A stretch of DNA of 64,000 bases. Source: CAWGMT01 sp963823675. GTDB taxonomy: Bacteria > Planctomycetota > Planctomycetia > Isosphaerales > Isosphaeraceae. The translations under genes and the position numbers were made by a program. The stretch's first letter is position 1. The number at the start of each line of letters is the position of its first letter. The stretch is from the NCBI GenBank assembly GCA_963823675.1, contig CAWGMT010000006.1, positions 310,001-374,000 of the forward strand, read 5' to 3'. This document shows positions 45,259 to 52,718 of the stretch, piece after piece. The notes below the pieces were generated by a model. It was not told where the DNA came from. It saw only the letters and a list, made by a program, of their open reading frames with translations, and searched no databases.

Positions 45259-46581
45259 TCAATCGAGCCCGATCAGCCCCTTGAACCAAGGCATCGCCAT
45301 GGAGATCAGCGGCCGGCGATCGACGACGATGGACGCCGAGCAGAGCGTGCCGCTGGAGACGGGCTGGTAGGCCCCCGACGACGACGACCAGTCGAGCTTG
45401 TTGAGCGGAGCGCGGCTGCTGTACGCGGCCGACGCGTGGGCCTCGCGGAGGGCGCCATGGATGATCAGGAGCACCTGGCCGCGATACCTGTCGATGAAGC
45501 TAGCGACCAGCGCGGGGTGCTTGAGCTCGGCCAGCATCGCCCCCTCGGTGCAGGGCATTTCGGAAACCGCGTGGATCTCGCCCCGGATGAATCCGTGCAC
45601 CTGCCTCTGGACGGTGTCGGGGGAGACCTCGACGAAGTCGCCGACGCGGACCTTCTTTCCCAGTCCCGCCGGCACGAAGATGATCGCCTCGAGCGCCCCG
45701 TACTCGGTGCCGGTAGGCCGGAGCAATACCGCGGGCGTGCCGACCTGGACCGGGGCCTGGGGAGTGATCAATACATCGACGACCGTGCCGGCGTAGGGAG
45801 AGACGATCCGGGTATCGCGCTCCAACCGGGCCTCGAGCAGGGCCAGCCGGGTCTGGGCCTCGCTCACGGCGAGCTTCCGCTTCAGGCTGGCGCGGCGCCG
45901 GGCCGTGTCGTCGCGCACCCGGTCGTAGTCGATCTGGTGCAGCTTGGTCTCGTCAGCGGCGACGCCGCACTCGACCTCGTCGGCCGAGGACCGGGACTTG
46001 AGGGCTTCGCTTTCCGTGACCATCTGCCGTGCCTTCAAGCTCTGGTCGGCGGCGACAATCCGCCGGTGGACGGCCAGTCGCGACCGATCGAGCTCGATGC
46101 TCCGCCTGATCGCTTGCTTGAGCTTCCCCTCGGTCTCGTCCCTCGCGCGCGTTTCGTCGTCGTCGAGCTGGCTCATGCGCGCGTCTTCCTCACGCAGAAG
46201 CGCCAGGTTGGCCGTGGCGGACGCGACCTCGTTTTTCAACTCCTTCTGTTCGATCTCGGCCAGCACATCGCCAGCCTTGACCGTCGCACCGATCGTCACC
46301 GCGACCTTCCCCAGACGCCCGGTCGCCGGCGCCGTGACCTGGAGGACGGGCTCGGCACCCTTGGAGCTCTTCGCCAGCAGGATCCCCCGCCCCTCGAGCT
46401 TTAGCGGCACCTGCCACCAGAAGGAGAACGCCGCAAACGCACCCAGCGTCAGAAACGCCGCCGCGAGGAAGAACCAGTTGTGCAGCGGGACAACACGCTC
46501 CGCAACGTTGAGCTGCTCGAACGCCTCGACCGGCCGCTCCTCGAGCAGGGAAGCCAATCCCTGGGACGACCGTTTGGCCAT
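45259..46581 (-). CDS. HlyD-family secretion adaptor of an NHLP-type bacteriocin system
   Basis: Start at 46581 (MAKRSSQGLASLLEERPVEA) with GGAGAG upstream; 440 residues. A short cytoplasmic tail precedes one membrane segment (FFLAAAFLTLGAFAAFSFWW). A biotinyl-lipoyl half (VTAPATGRLGKVAVTIGATV), a long coiled-coil hairpin (residues ~115-235), the second lipoyl half (ERDTRIVSPYAGTVVDVLI) and a beta-barrel follow. Length and layout match TIGR03794-type adaptors that work with paired ABC transporters. It is downstream of the leader-peptide gene at 46795-46968. Confidence 0.88.
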   Translation of the reverse strand: MAKRSSQGLASLLEERPVEAFEQLNVAERVVPLHNWFFLAAAFLTLGAFAAFSFWWQVPLKLEGRGILLAKSSKGAEPVLQVTAPATGRLGKVAVTIGATVKAGDVLAEIEQKELKNEVASATANLALLREEDARMSQLDDDETRARDETEGKLKQAIRRSIELDRSRLAVHRRIVAADQSLKARQMVTESEALKSRSSADEVECGVAADETKLHQIDYDRVRDDTARRRASLKRKLAVSEAQTRLALLEARLERDTRIVSPYAGTVVDVLITPQAPVQVGTPAVLLRPTGTEYGALEAIIFVPAGLGKKVRVGDFVEVSPDTVQRQVHGFIRGEIHAVSEMPCTEGAMLAELKHPALVASFIDRYRGQVLLIIHGALREAHASAAYSSRAPLNKLDWSSSSGAYQPVSSGTLCSASIVVDRRPLISMAMPWFKGLIGLD

Positions 46582-46634
46582 TGCATCTCTCCTCGCTCTG
46601 GCGGCAAGATGTCGCCAAGAAGCCAGAAGGGAAT

Positions 46635-46657
46635 GGCGGGGGACTGTGTCCCCCGCC
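46635..46657. promoter_or_regulatory. perfect 10-bp hairpin between peptide gene and adaptor gene
   Basis: GGCGGGGGAC (46635-46644) and GTCCCCCGCC (46648-46657) pair perfectly around a TGT loop. It lies 138 bp after the peptide stop and 54 bp before the adaptor start. No clean U-tract follows, so it may act as an RNA-stabilising or attenuating stem rather than a full terminator. Confidence 0.55.
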
Positions 46658-46794
46658 GTTCGGGACAATCTCGTGTGCGGGAAGATCACGAACCTACCAC
46701 ACCTGGGACCGCATCGTCCATGGTATGCTCGCGCCCGCCGCCGCACCAGAGATCTCGGAGACGCCAGCATTCACAGGTCGCGCCCGGCGATGCG

Positions 46795-46968
46795 TCACGC
46801 GGTACTGGGCGGCTTACCAGGCGATTTAGCCATGCCCCCGGCGACCGCGGAGATTTCGTCATCGCTCAGTTCCCGCTGGACCTCGGCCGGCTTCGCGGCC
46901 TTCGGCGCGCAATCGTCGAGAGGCTTGCCCGCCGCCTTGGCGTCTTTCCCGGACTCGTTACTCGTCAT
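46795..46968 (-). CDS. double-glycine leader peptide precursor (57 residues), putative exporter substrate
   Basis: ATG at 46968 with AGGAGG 8 nt upstream; stop at 46795-46797. The product is a hydrophilic, charged leader ending in ELSDDEISAVAGG (residues 33-45), the classic motif for C39 peptidase-ABC exporters. After the double glycine comes a 12-residue core, MAKSPGKPPSTA. The only cysteine (residue 20) is in the leader, so the core cannot form disulfides, thioethers or thiazoles; two serine/threonine residues remain. It lies first in an apparent operon with the HlyD adaptor and both ABC transporters. The leader lacks clear nitrile-hydratase or Nif11 homology. Motif, position and ribosome site together make it convincing; activity is unknown. 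Confidence 0.82.
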   Translation of the reverse strand: MTSNESGKDAKAAGKPLDDCAPKAAKPAEVQRELSDDEISAVAGGMAKSPGKPPSTA

Positions 46969-47103
46969 GATTCGGACCTCCTCAAATTAAGGCTCATTGG
47001 AGATTCAGGCGGTCTCAAAGACGCGGCGTGCAAGCCGACCGTCCTCGAGGACCGTCGCGTCCAGTTGGCGACAGGCCCCAGCCGTGTCGCTCAATGTCTT
47101 TTA

Positions 47104-47147
47104 CCGGGCCGCCGGCCCGGACCTGACTCGGCCGTCCAGTTTTTTTT
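47104..47147. other. hairpin and T8 tract between the peptide gene and the sigma gene
   Basis: CCGGGCC (47104-47110) pairs with GGCCCGG (47114-47120); eight T residues follow at 47140-47147. The 19-nt gap to the T-tract is too long for a standard terminator. It lies in the 266-bp divergent intergenic region and may be regulatory. Confidence 0.3.
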
Positions 47148-47234
47148 GAGCGAGCGCCCGGCCAAGCCTTGCGGACAGGAGTCGACCGCGCACAAAATGA
47201 CCGCTAATTCGATCGCTCGCCCGATGAGGAATTC

Positions 47235-47827
47235 ATGGGACGTTCACCGCCGGAACACACCAGCCCGTCGCTCCTGGAACGCGTCGGCCAGGATCCGCGC
47301 GACCAGGCGGCCTGGGAGGCGTTCGTCGCCTATTACGGGCCGAAGATCCGCGGCTGGTGCCGCGAGCGCGGCTTGCAGGCGGCCGATGCCGATGATGTGA
47401 CGCAGGACGTTTTGCTGCGCCTATCCCGGGCCCTGCGCACGTTCGTTTACGACCCGTCCCGCACGTTTCGCGGCTGGCTGCGGTGTGTAACCCAGCACGC
47501 GCTGTCAGACTTCTTTAACGGCCGAAAACGGCGGCCGGGCGACGACTGCGGGCTGGCGATGCTTGAAACCGCGCAGGCGCGCGACGACCTCGCCGCGCTC
47601 TTGAACGAGGAGTTTACCCACGTATTGGTGAGCCAGGCGTGTGCCGAGGTGCGCACCGGGTCGAGCCGCAGACGTGGGAAGCGTTCCAGTTGACGGCGTG
47701 CGAGAACCGCCCGGGTGAAGAGGTGGCCGCGCTCCTGGGGATGAACCTCGCGGCCGTGTTCAAGGCCAAGAGCCGGGTCCTCGCCTTCATTCGTCAGGAA
47801 ATCAAGCGACTCGACGGCGAGCCTTGA
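47235..47827 (+). CDS. ECF-type RNA polymerase sigma factor (one frameshift)
   Basis: Start at 47235 with GAGGA about 5 nt upstream. Region 2 is complete (WEAFVAYYGPKIRGWCRERG, DADDVTQDVLLRLSRALR, FRGWLRCVTQHALSDFFNGR). Near 47655 the frame breaks: this frame ends at 47693, and the next carries VEPQTWEAFQLTACENRPGE and the region-4 helix-turn-helix (EVAALLGMNLAAVFKAKSRV) to 47827. Restored length would be about 196 residues. It points away from the peptide export locus with 266 bp between starts, so shared control is possible but unproven. No anti-sigma gene is adjacent. Confidence 0.8.
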
Positions 47828-47891
47828 CGACCTTCACCCGACGGCCCGGAATCTCCGAGTTTCGATCGCGTGTTCGGGAAGGGAGGCCCCT

Positions 47892-49015
47892 ATGACAGTC
47901 CTGATGGATGGCTCTGCCGCGCAAGCGACAACACCCCGGAGACGATTCCAACTGCTCGATGCGATGATCCTGGTGGCGGCAATCGCGACGAGCGGCGGTG
48001 TGATGCGGTCGATCTGTCGCTCGACGAACGACTCAGTCGAGGATTGGTGCTGCGAGCTCATCCGCCAAGCACCGTGGGACGACTGGCTCGCCGGCGCCGA
48101 GAAAGTCCTTGTCTTATCTCTGCTCACCATGCCATCGGTTGCGATGGTGACGCTGGCATTGATCCCGATCCGCCTACGCGGGCCCCGGCCGCGCTTCCGC
48201 GCACTGGCGCGTCAGCCCGGGCTGATGGCTTCGTGCGCTTCGGGTGTGGCGATCGCGGTGACCGGGCTGCCGATCATCGTTGGCGCTGGCCACCGGCCTT
48301 GGCTGGTATGACATCTGGGGAAACTTCGCTATCTGTGAGGCGGGCTGGTCCGTGACGATGTGTGGCGGCCTGGCGATCCTGGTTTCGTGGATGACCCTGT
48401 TCGTCGGTGGACGGTGGCGTGCCGATCCGAGCTGGGTCGATCGACTTGGGCGGGCCATGGGAATCTGCTGGATCTTGGCGGCGGCCGCCGTATGGTTGGC
48501 AATTTCCCTCGTAGATGCCAGCTGGTCCGACTGTCGCGTCAGAATCGTCAATCCATCGCTGGCCGCGGAGCTTGTACAGCGGAGTGTGGTCCTTGCAGCT
48601 TTCACGATGCCGCCAGTGGCGATGGTGATGCTGGCATTGATCCCGATCCGACTTGTCAGCCACGGGCAGCGATTCCGCCGGCTGGCGCCGCCGGCCGGGT
48701 CTTATGGCCTCGTGCGCTTCGGGTGTGGCGATCGCGCTGATCGGGCTCCAAATCGTCGTCATTCTGCTGGCTGACTACGCTCTCGCGGAAGTTGCTTGGC
48801 CGAGTTGGGACGATATCTCGGGGTGGCTTTTCGACGAGAAACTGCCGCTACTGACGAGGTGTGGCGGCCTGACGATCCTGGTTTCGTGGTTGAGTCTGTT
48901 CGCGAGCGGGAAGTGGCGTGCCGACCGGAGCTGGGACGATCGGCTTGGGCGGGCCATGGGAATCTGCTGGATCCTGGCAGCATTCGCGGTGACGATCGGC
49001 AGCGCCCTTGTTTGA
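47892..49015 (+). pseudogene. tandemly duplicated, frame-broken small membrane protein gene
   Basis: The first frame starts at 47892 (RRRFQLLDAMILVAAIATSG), a start I associate with hypothetical proteins of Isosphaeraceae. It has membrane segments such as PSVAMVTLALIPIRLRGPRP and ends out of frame at 48311. The next frame (48280-48774) carries GGLAILVSWMTLFVGGRWRA and DRLGRAMGICWILAA, then starts over with PPVAMVMLALIPIRL. A third frame (48653-49015) repeats GGLTILVSWLSLFASGKWRA and DRLGRAMGICWILAAF. So there are two copies of one ~190-residue segment in tandem, with two frame breaks. Function unknown. Confidence 0.65.
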
Positions 49016-49235
49016 ACGGATTATCCATGCCTCAATCGGGTGCGCCCAGTCCCTTCGCGGGCGGTTGGTTCGCCGGCGCTGACTCGAGCGGTATTCTCCG
49101 GCGTGTCGTCCAGCGCGTGAGAGAGAGCCCGATACCAACTGGTCGTCGCCTTTCCGCTCTCGAAGTCGGATGGCCCGATCGATTAGAATACCGCGAAATG
49201 CCTGATGAAGCGTCATTCACAGGAGGGCGATCGCC

Positions 49236-49685
49236 ATGTCGGAGCACCAGGTCACGGTCGAGTGGAATCGCGAGACGCCCGACTTCGCCTACCAGAGCTA
49301 CAACCGCGACCACGACTGGATCTTCGATGCCGGTGTCAGTGTGCGCGCTTCGGCTGCGCCCGGTTACCTCGGCAACGAGCGATGCGTCGACCCGGAAGAA
49401 GCCTTCGTCGCCAGCCTTTCGAGCTGCCACATGCTGACCTTTCTGGCCATCGCCTGCAAGAAGCGGTTCGTGGTGGACGGCTATCGCGACCATGCCGTTG
49501 GGCTCCTCGGGAAGGATGAGGCTGGGAGGTTGGCCATAACCAAAGTCACCTTGCACCCGCAGGTCCGCTTCGGCGGTGAACGGGCGCCGAATCCCGAGGA
49601 GATCGCCCAACTCCACGAGCAGGCCCATCACGCTTGCTTCATCGCCAATTCGGTGAAGACGGAGGTTTCGGTCGAGCCGGCTTGA
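49236..49685 (+). CDS. OsmC family peroxiredoxin-like protein
   Basis: 149 residues with AGGAGG close before the ATG. Two redox cysteines are in place: C64 in ASLSSCHMLTFLA and C134 in HHACFIANSVKT. NERCVDPEEAFVA supplies the family's acidic residue. OsmC/Ohr proteins reduce organic hydroperoxides in the cytoplasm through a Cys pair. No MarR-type regulator is adjacent; it appears to be a single-gene unit. Confidence 0.92.
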   Translation: MSEHQVTVEWNRETPDFAYQSYNRDHDWIFDAGVSVRASAAPGYLGNERCVDPEEAFVASLSSCHMLTFLAIACKKRFVVDGYRDHAVGLLGKDEAGRLAITKVTLHPQVRFGGERAPNPEEIAQLHEQAHHACFIANSVKTEVSVEPA

Positions 49686-49753
49686 CACTTCCCGGACCCT
49701 GACCCGAGAGGCTCGAGTCCCGCACGGATCATTGGGAAAATAGGACGCCATCC

Positions 49754-50491
49754 ATGGATATTCAGCACCCCTATGCGACGTCCTCTCGACGCGGAATTCC
49801 GAGACTGATCCCGGGTTCCATCGGGGTACTGATCGTGGCCGTCTTCCTCGCCCTTCTCGGTCGGGCCGTGAACAACTCCCGCAACGCCGCCATGTCCGCA
49901 ACAACGGCCTGAAACCTCAAGCAGATTGCGTTGGCGGTCGCCAACTATCATGAGACTTTCGGCTGCTTCCCGCCCGCCTATGTCGTTGACCGTCAGGGCA
50001 AGCCGATGCATAGCTGGCGGGTGCTGATCCTTCCATTCATGGAGCAAAAAGAGCTTTACGACGCCTACGACTTCGCCGAACCTTGGGATGGTCCCAACAA
50101 CCGCAAGCTGGCGAGCCGGATCGGTTCGATCTACCTCCGTTCGGGGCTGGATTCCGGCCAGGCCCAGACCACGAGTTTCGTGGCGGTCGTCGGCCCACAG
50201 ACCGCGTGGCCAGGCAGCAGGCCGATGACTCGGAAGGAGCTTGGTGACGGATTGAGCCAAACGCTCGTCGTCGTCGAAGTTCCCGATGGCCGGTTCCGGT
50301 GGATGGAACCGAGAGACCTGGAATTTGACCGGATGAGCTTCCGGATCAACGGCGGATCAAAGAGTGGGCTGGGCAGCCGGCTCGGCGGCGCTCGGGTCGT
50401 TTCGGCCGACGGGACACTCCGCACGCTTCCCGATGACTTCGATCCCAATACGCTCAGGGCGATGCTCACGGCCAATGGTCCACGCCGCTAA
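49754..50491 (+). pseudogene. DUF1559-like protein gene interrupted by an in-frame TGA
   Basis: From ATG 49754 the frame reads a short N-terminus, a membrane segment (IGVLIVAVFLALLGRAV) and NNSRNAAMSATTA, then TGA at 49910-49912. It goes on in the same frame with NLKQIALAVANYHETFGCFP, the DUF1559 hallmark normally preceded by a Cys-Arg-Asn-Asn sequence. An extra 9 nt (GGCCTGAAA) near 49905 looks like the cause. The rest (SWRVLILPFMEQKELYDAYD) is normal and ends at 50491 without the usual long C-terminal domain. DUF1559 proteins are pilin-like exported proteins. A shortened start at 49931 (TTG) could give a soluble piece. Confidence 0.75.
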
Positions 50492-50640
50492 GCCACAGCC
50501 AGCGCGCGTTTAACCCGGAGCCAACGGCGACGGCGTTCTACGGCCCCGTTGCCGAACTCGGGGGACACTACGTGTAATTCTTCATTCGACGCCGACCACA
50601 AACGTCCAGTTATCTTCGTCAGCAACGAGATCCGAGCGTT

Positions 50641-50785
50641 CTTTCTCGTCCGGTGGGCGCACGCTGGTCACCCCGCCAAGGTTCCCAATCCTATTCTTAA
50701 TCCTAATCCTAATCCTAATCTTAATGTTAATCTTAATCGTACTCTCTCTTTCTCGTCCGGTGGGCGCACGCTGGCCAGCCCACCA
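50641..50785 (+). repeat. direct repeat pair around a TAATCC-type microsatellite
   Basis: TCTCGTCCGGTGGGCGCACG occurs near 50646 and again near 50752. Between them is a run of TAATCC/TTAATC hexamers, AT-rich in an otherwise GC-rich window. No coding meaning is seen. Confidence 0.6.
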
Positions 50786-50826
50786 AGTTGTCGAACAGCA
50801 GGCTCTGCTCATCTCGGAGAAACATC

Positions 50827-51315
50827 ATGATTCGCAGTGGCAACGGTAGATTCCACCCACCAGACCCAGGTCATTCTGACGACCCGCACGACGTCTTTCC
50901 CTTGCGGGAAGACTTCTGCGACTGTTGTGGTCGGCGTCGATGGTTTGTCATCTCAATGGACGCGGTGCAATTGGGCTACGCGCTCTGCGCGAGGGAAGAG
51001 GGAGCCGAGGGCGAGGACGGCTATGCCTTCCGGGAGTTTGATGCGAATTCTCCGTTTCTCGCCCTGGGCCGGCTACGAGAGATAATCCAGCGCGCGCTGG
51101 CGATCCGCCATTTAGAGGAGCCGGTACCAGGCGAGTTTCTACCGCTCAATCGCACACTGAGGGGACGCATTTCCTACTCTCGCGGAGAGGACGCGGTGGC
51201 GTTCGTCATTGACGGCAAATCGCTAACGCTCGCTCAGTTTGCGAAGATGGTGGAGATGTTCGAAGGCTGGCAGTTTCGTTTGGACTTCTTCGACGTCGGT
51301 GAAGAAGATCGTTGA
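50827..51315 (+). CDS. uncharacterised DUF7713-like protein, full-length copy
   Basis: 162 residues from ATG 50827 (GGAGAA upstream). The N-terminal third has a Cys cluster (REDFCDCCGRRRWFVISMD) that could bind zinc. The middle is acidic, and the C-terminus is a compact alpha/beta unit (SYSRGEDAVAFVIDGKSLTL, FEGWQFRLDFFDV). I recognise it only as an uncharacterised planctomycete family. Two shortened relatives occur at 54564-54861 and 61974-62172, and homology runs ~45 bp past the stop in all three. No enzyme motif is visible. Confidence 0.7.
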   Translation: MIRSGNGRFHPPDPGHSDDPHDVFPLREDFCDCCGRRRWFVISMDAVQLGYALCAREEGAEGEDGYAFREFDANSPFLALGRLREIIQRALAIRHLEEPVPGEFLPLNRTLRGRISYSRGEDAVAFVIDGKSLTLAQFAKMVEMFEGWQFRLDFFDVGEEDR

Positions 51316-51344
51316 GCATGGCCCCGGGCGGTTGCCGGTGCCTC

Positions 51345-51544
51345 AGGATCCCGCCGCGAGACGACCGTGATCATCCCTTTGCCCAACCCGGGAACCCGAG
51401 GCTTGCGCTCCGGCGGCTTCTCGCTCACCAACTTCGCCACGGGCTGATGATTCCGGGTGAGAATCACTTCATCACCGGGCCTCAGGCTGTCGAGCAATTC
51501 AGGCATCGTCACCTTGATCTCTTCCACGGCGATCGCACCGTCAT
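51345..51544 (-). pseudogene. truncated Phd/YefM-like antitoxin remnant
   Basis: The minus strand reads AVEEIKVTMPELLDSLRPGD, EVILTRNHQPVAKLVSEKPP and KPRVPGLGKGMITVVS, the usual Phd-type antitoxin, then stops matching at about 51354. The sequence there becomes the shared 3' flank of the DUF7713-like copies. The ATG at 51544 is one base out of frame with the body. An open frame runs 51566-51234 but its ends are not antitoxin. No toxin follows. The block junction seems to have cut the gene. Confidence 0.65.
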
Positions 51545-51629
51545 AAGGCCAGACGGCGCCGACCACGCCCGCGGACCTGCCTGCGCAAAGGGTGCGGCCA
51601 CAAGCGACGCTGGTGGTCGGGGCAGCGTC

Positions 51630-51840
51630 CGGAGGTCAACGACGCGACTGCCCGGTTCTGGGCTGCCGCCAGGGGTCGATCGCTGGGCAAAACCATCCCA
51701 TCAGCGGAGGCCTTCAGCCCTGACGGCAAAACCGTCCTTGCTGGAAGCTTTAACGAAGAGACACGGCTCTGGGCCGTCGCCACGGGTCGATCTATCGGTA
51801 AGCCAATCTACCACGAAGCCACAGTCTTATCCATGAGTGG
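51630..51840 (+). pseudogene. WD40 repeat remnant
   Basis: One plus-strand frame reads TARFWAAARGRSLGKTIPSA, EAFSPDGKTVLAGSFNEETR and LWAVATGRSIGKPIYHEA, about one and a half WD40 blades. There is no start, and the frame is lost on both sides. The full-length source is not in the window, although a different WD40 gene lies at 63427-64000. Confidence 0.6.
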
Positions 51841-52019
51841 GGCGCTCGTTCGCCGTTCTCATGCGGGGTCGATCTCTCGCAGTCACGCCGTCCAGTTTTC
51901 CACGGTCAGCCCCGAGATCTGTCCGAAGCGACGCGGGTTGCGTATGACAAGTCGATGCGACTGACGACTATGGTGGCGACTGGATCGACCATGTCTACTA
52001 CGCACGGGGTGACCAGGGA

Positions 52020-52487
52020 TCACGACTGGTTGCTGGTGACGAGGCATGCCGCAAGCCGCTTGCGCCAGTAGGTCGGATCGGCTTCGATCTCGGCCAGCAT
52101 GCGGCATGCCAGCGGGCTCGGCAGGCGAATCTCTTGCTCCCACGATCGCACGGTGGATCGGTCGACGCCGAGGAAGGCCGCGAAGGCAGCCTGACTCATG
52201 GTGAACAGTTCCCGCACGCGGCGCACGCCATCGGCGCGATACTGGGGCGGCGGCGCGAACTTGTACGTGCGCACGGTGAACCGCGACTCGAGCGGATGGC
52301 CAGCCTGCAATGTGGCAGCGAGTTCGGCCAATCCTTCGACGATCTCTCGACCCTTGGTCCGGGCGGTCGAGCGCGACTGATGATCGGTAAGTCTAGTCGC
52401 TGGAACTCTCCTTTCAACTGCTCGCCGATCACCCGGAGAGCCGTGGCGATGCTCCTCCGCTGGGCCATCGTGAGTCCGCCATCCCAT
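52020..52487 (-). CDS. helix-turn-helix (XRE-like) regulator, probable antitoxin
   Basis: The C-terminal ~110 residues are clear: KGREIVEGLAELAATLQAGH, a strand with SRFTVRTYKF, then ELFTMSQAAFAAFLGVDRST and VRSWEQEIRLPSPLACRML, a helix-turn-helix of the type paired with RelE/HigB toxins, ending in TYWRKRLAACLVTS. The first ~35 residues of the open frame look non-coding; the true start is probably near 52385 but no clean start codon or ribosome site is seen there. No toxin partner is recognisable beside it. Confidence 0.65.
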   Translation of the reverse strand: MGWRTHDGPAEEHRHGSPGDRRAVERRVPATRLTDHQSRSTARTKGREIVEGLAELAATLQAGHPLESRFTVRTYKFAPPPQYRADGVRRVRELFTMSQAAFAAFLGVDRSTVRSWEQEIRLPSPLACRMLAEIEADPTYWRKRLAACLVTSNQS

Positions 52488-52718
52488 ACACGCTCCCCAG
52501 TTTCCAACAATATACGACTGGGTCGTAAAAAACGAGGGCGAGGAACGCGGATTCCCAGACTCGGAAAATCATTAACCTTCGGGCGGGTGTCGTGGTAATC
52601 TAGGAATCGTGCATGTTGGTGGCAAGCGTTCCCTCGCCACGACCTGAGTCGAACCCGAACCGCGGTCACGTCGCTCGGTCGAACGGTCTTGATATCGGCA
52701 CTGCCGTGGAGTTGCGCG

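Noticed and set aside
47104..47147. Rho-independent terminator in the divergent intergenic region
   Set aside because: The T8 tract starts 19 nt after the stem, too far for a standard terminator; kept only as a possible regulatory structure.
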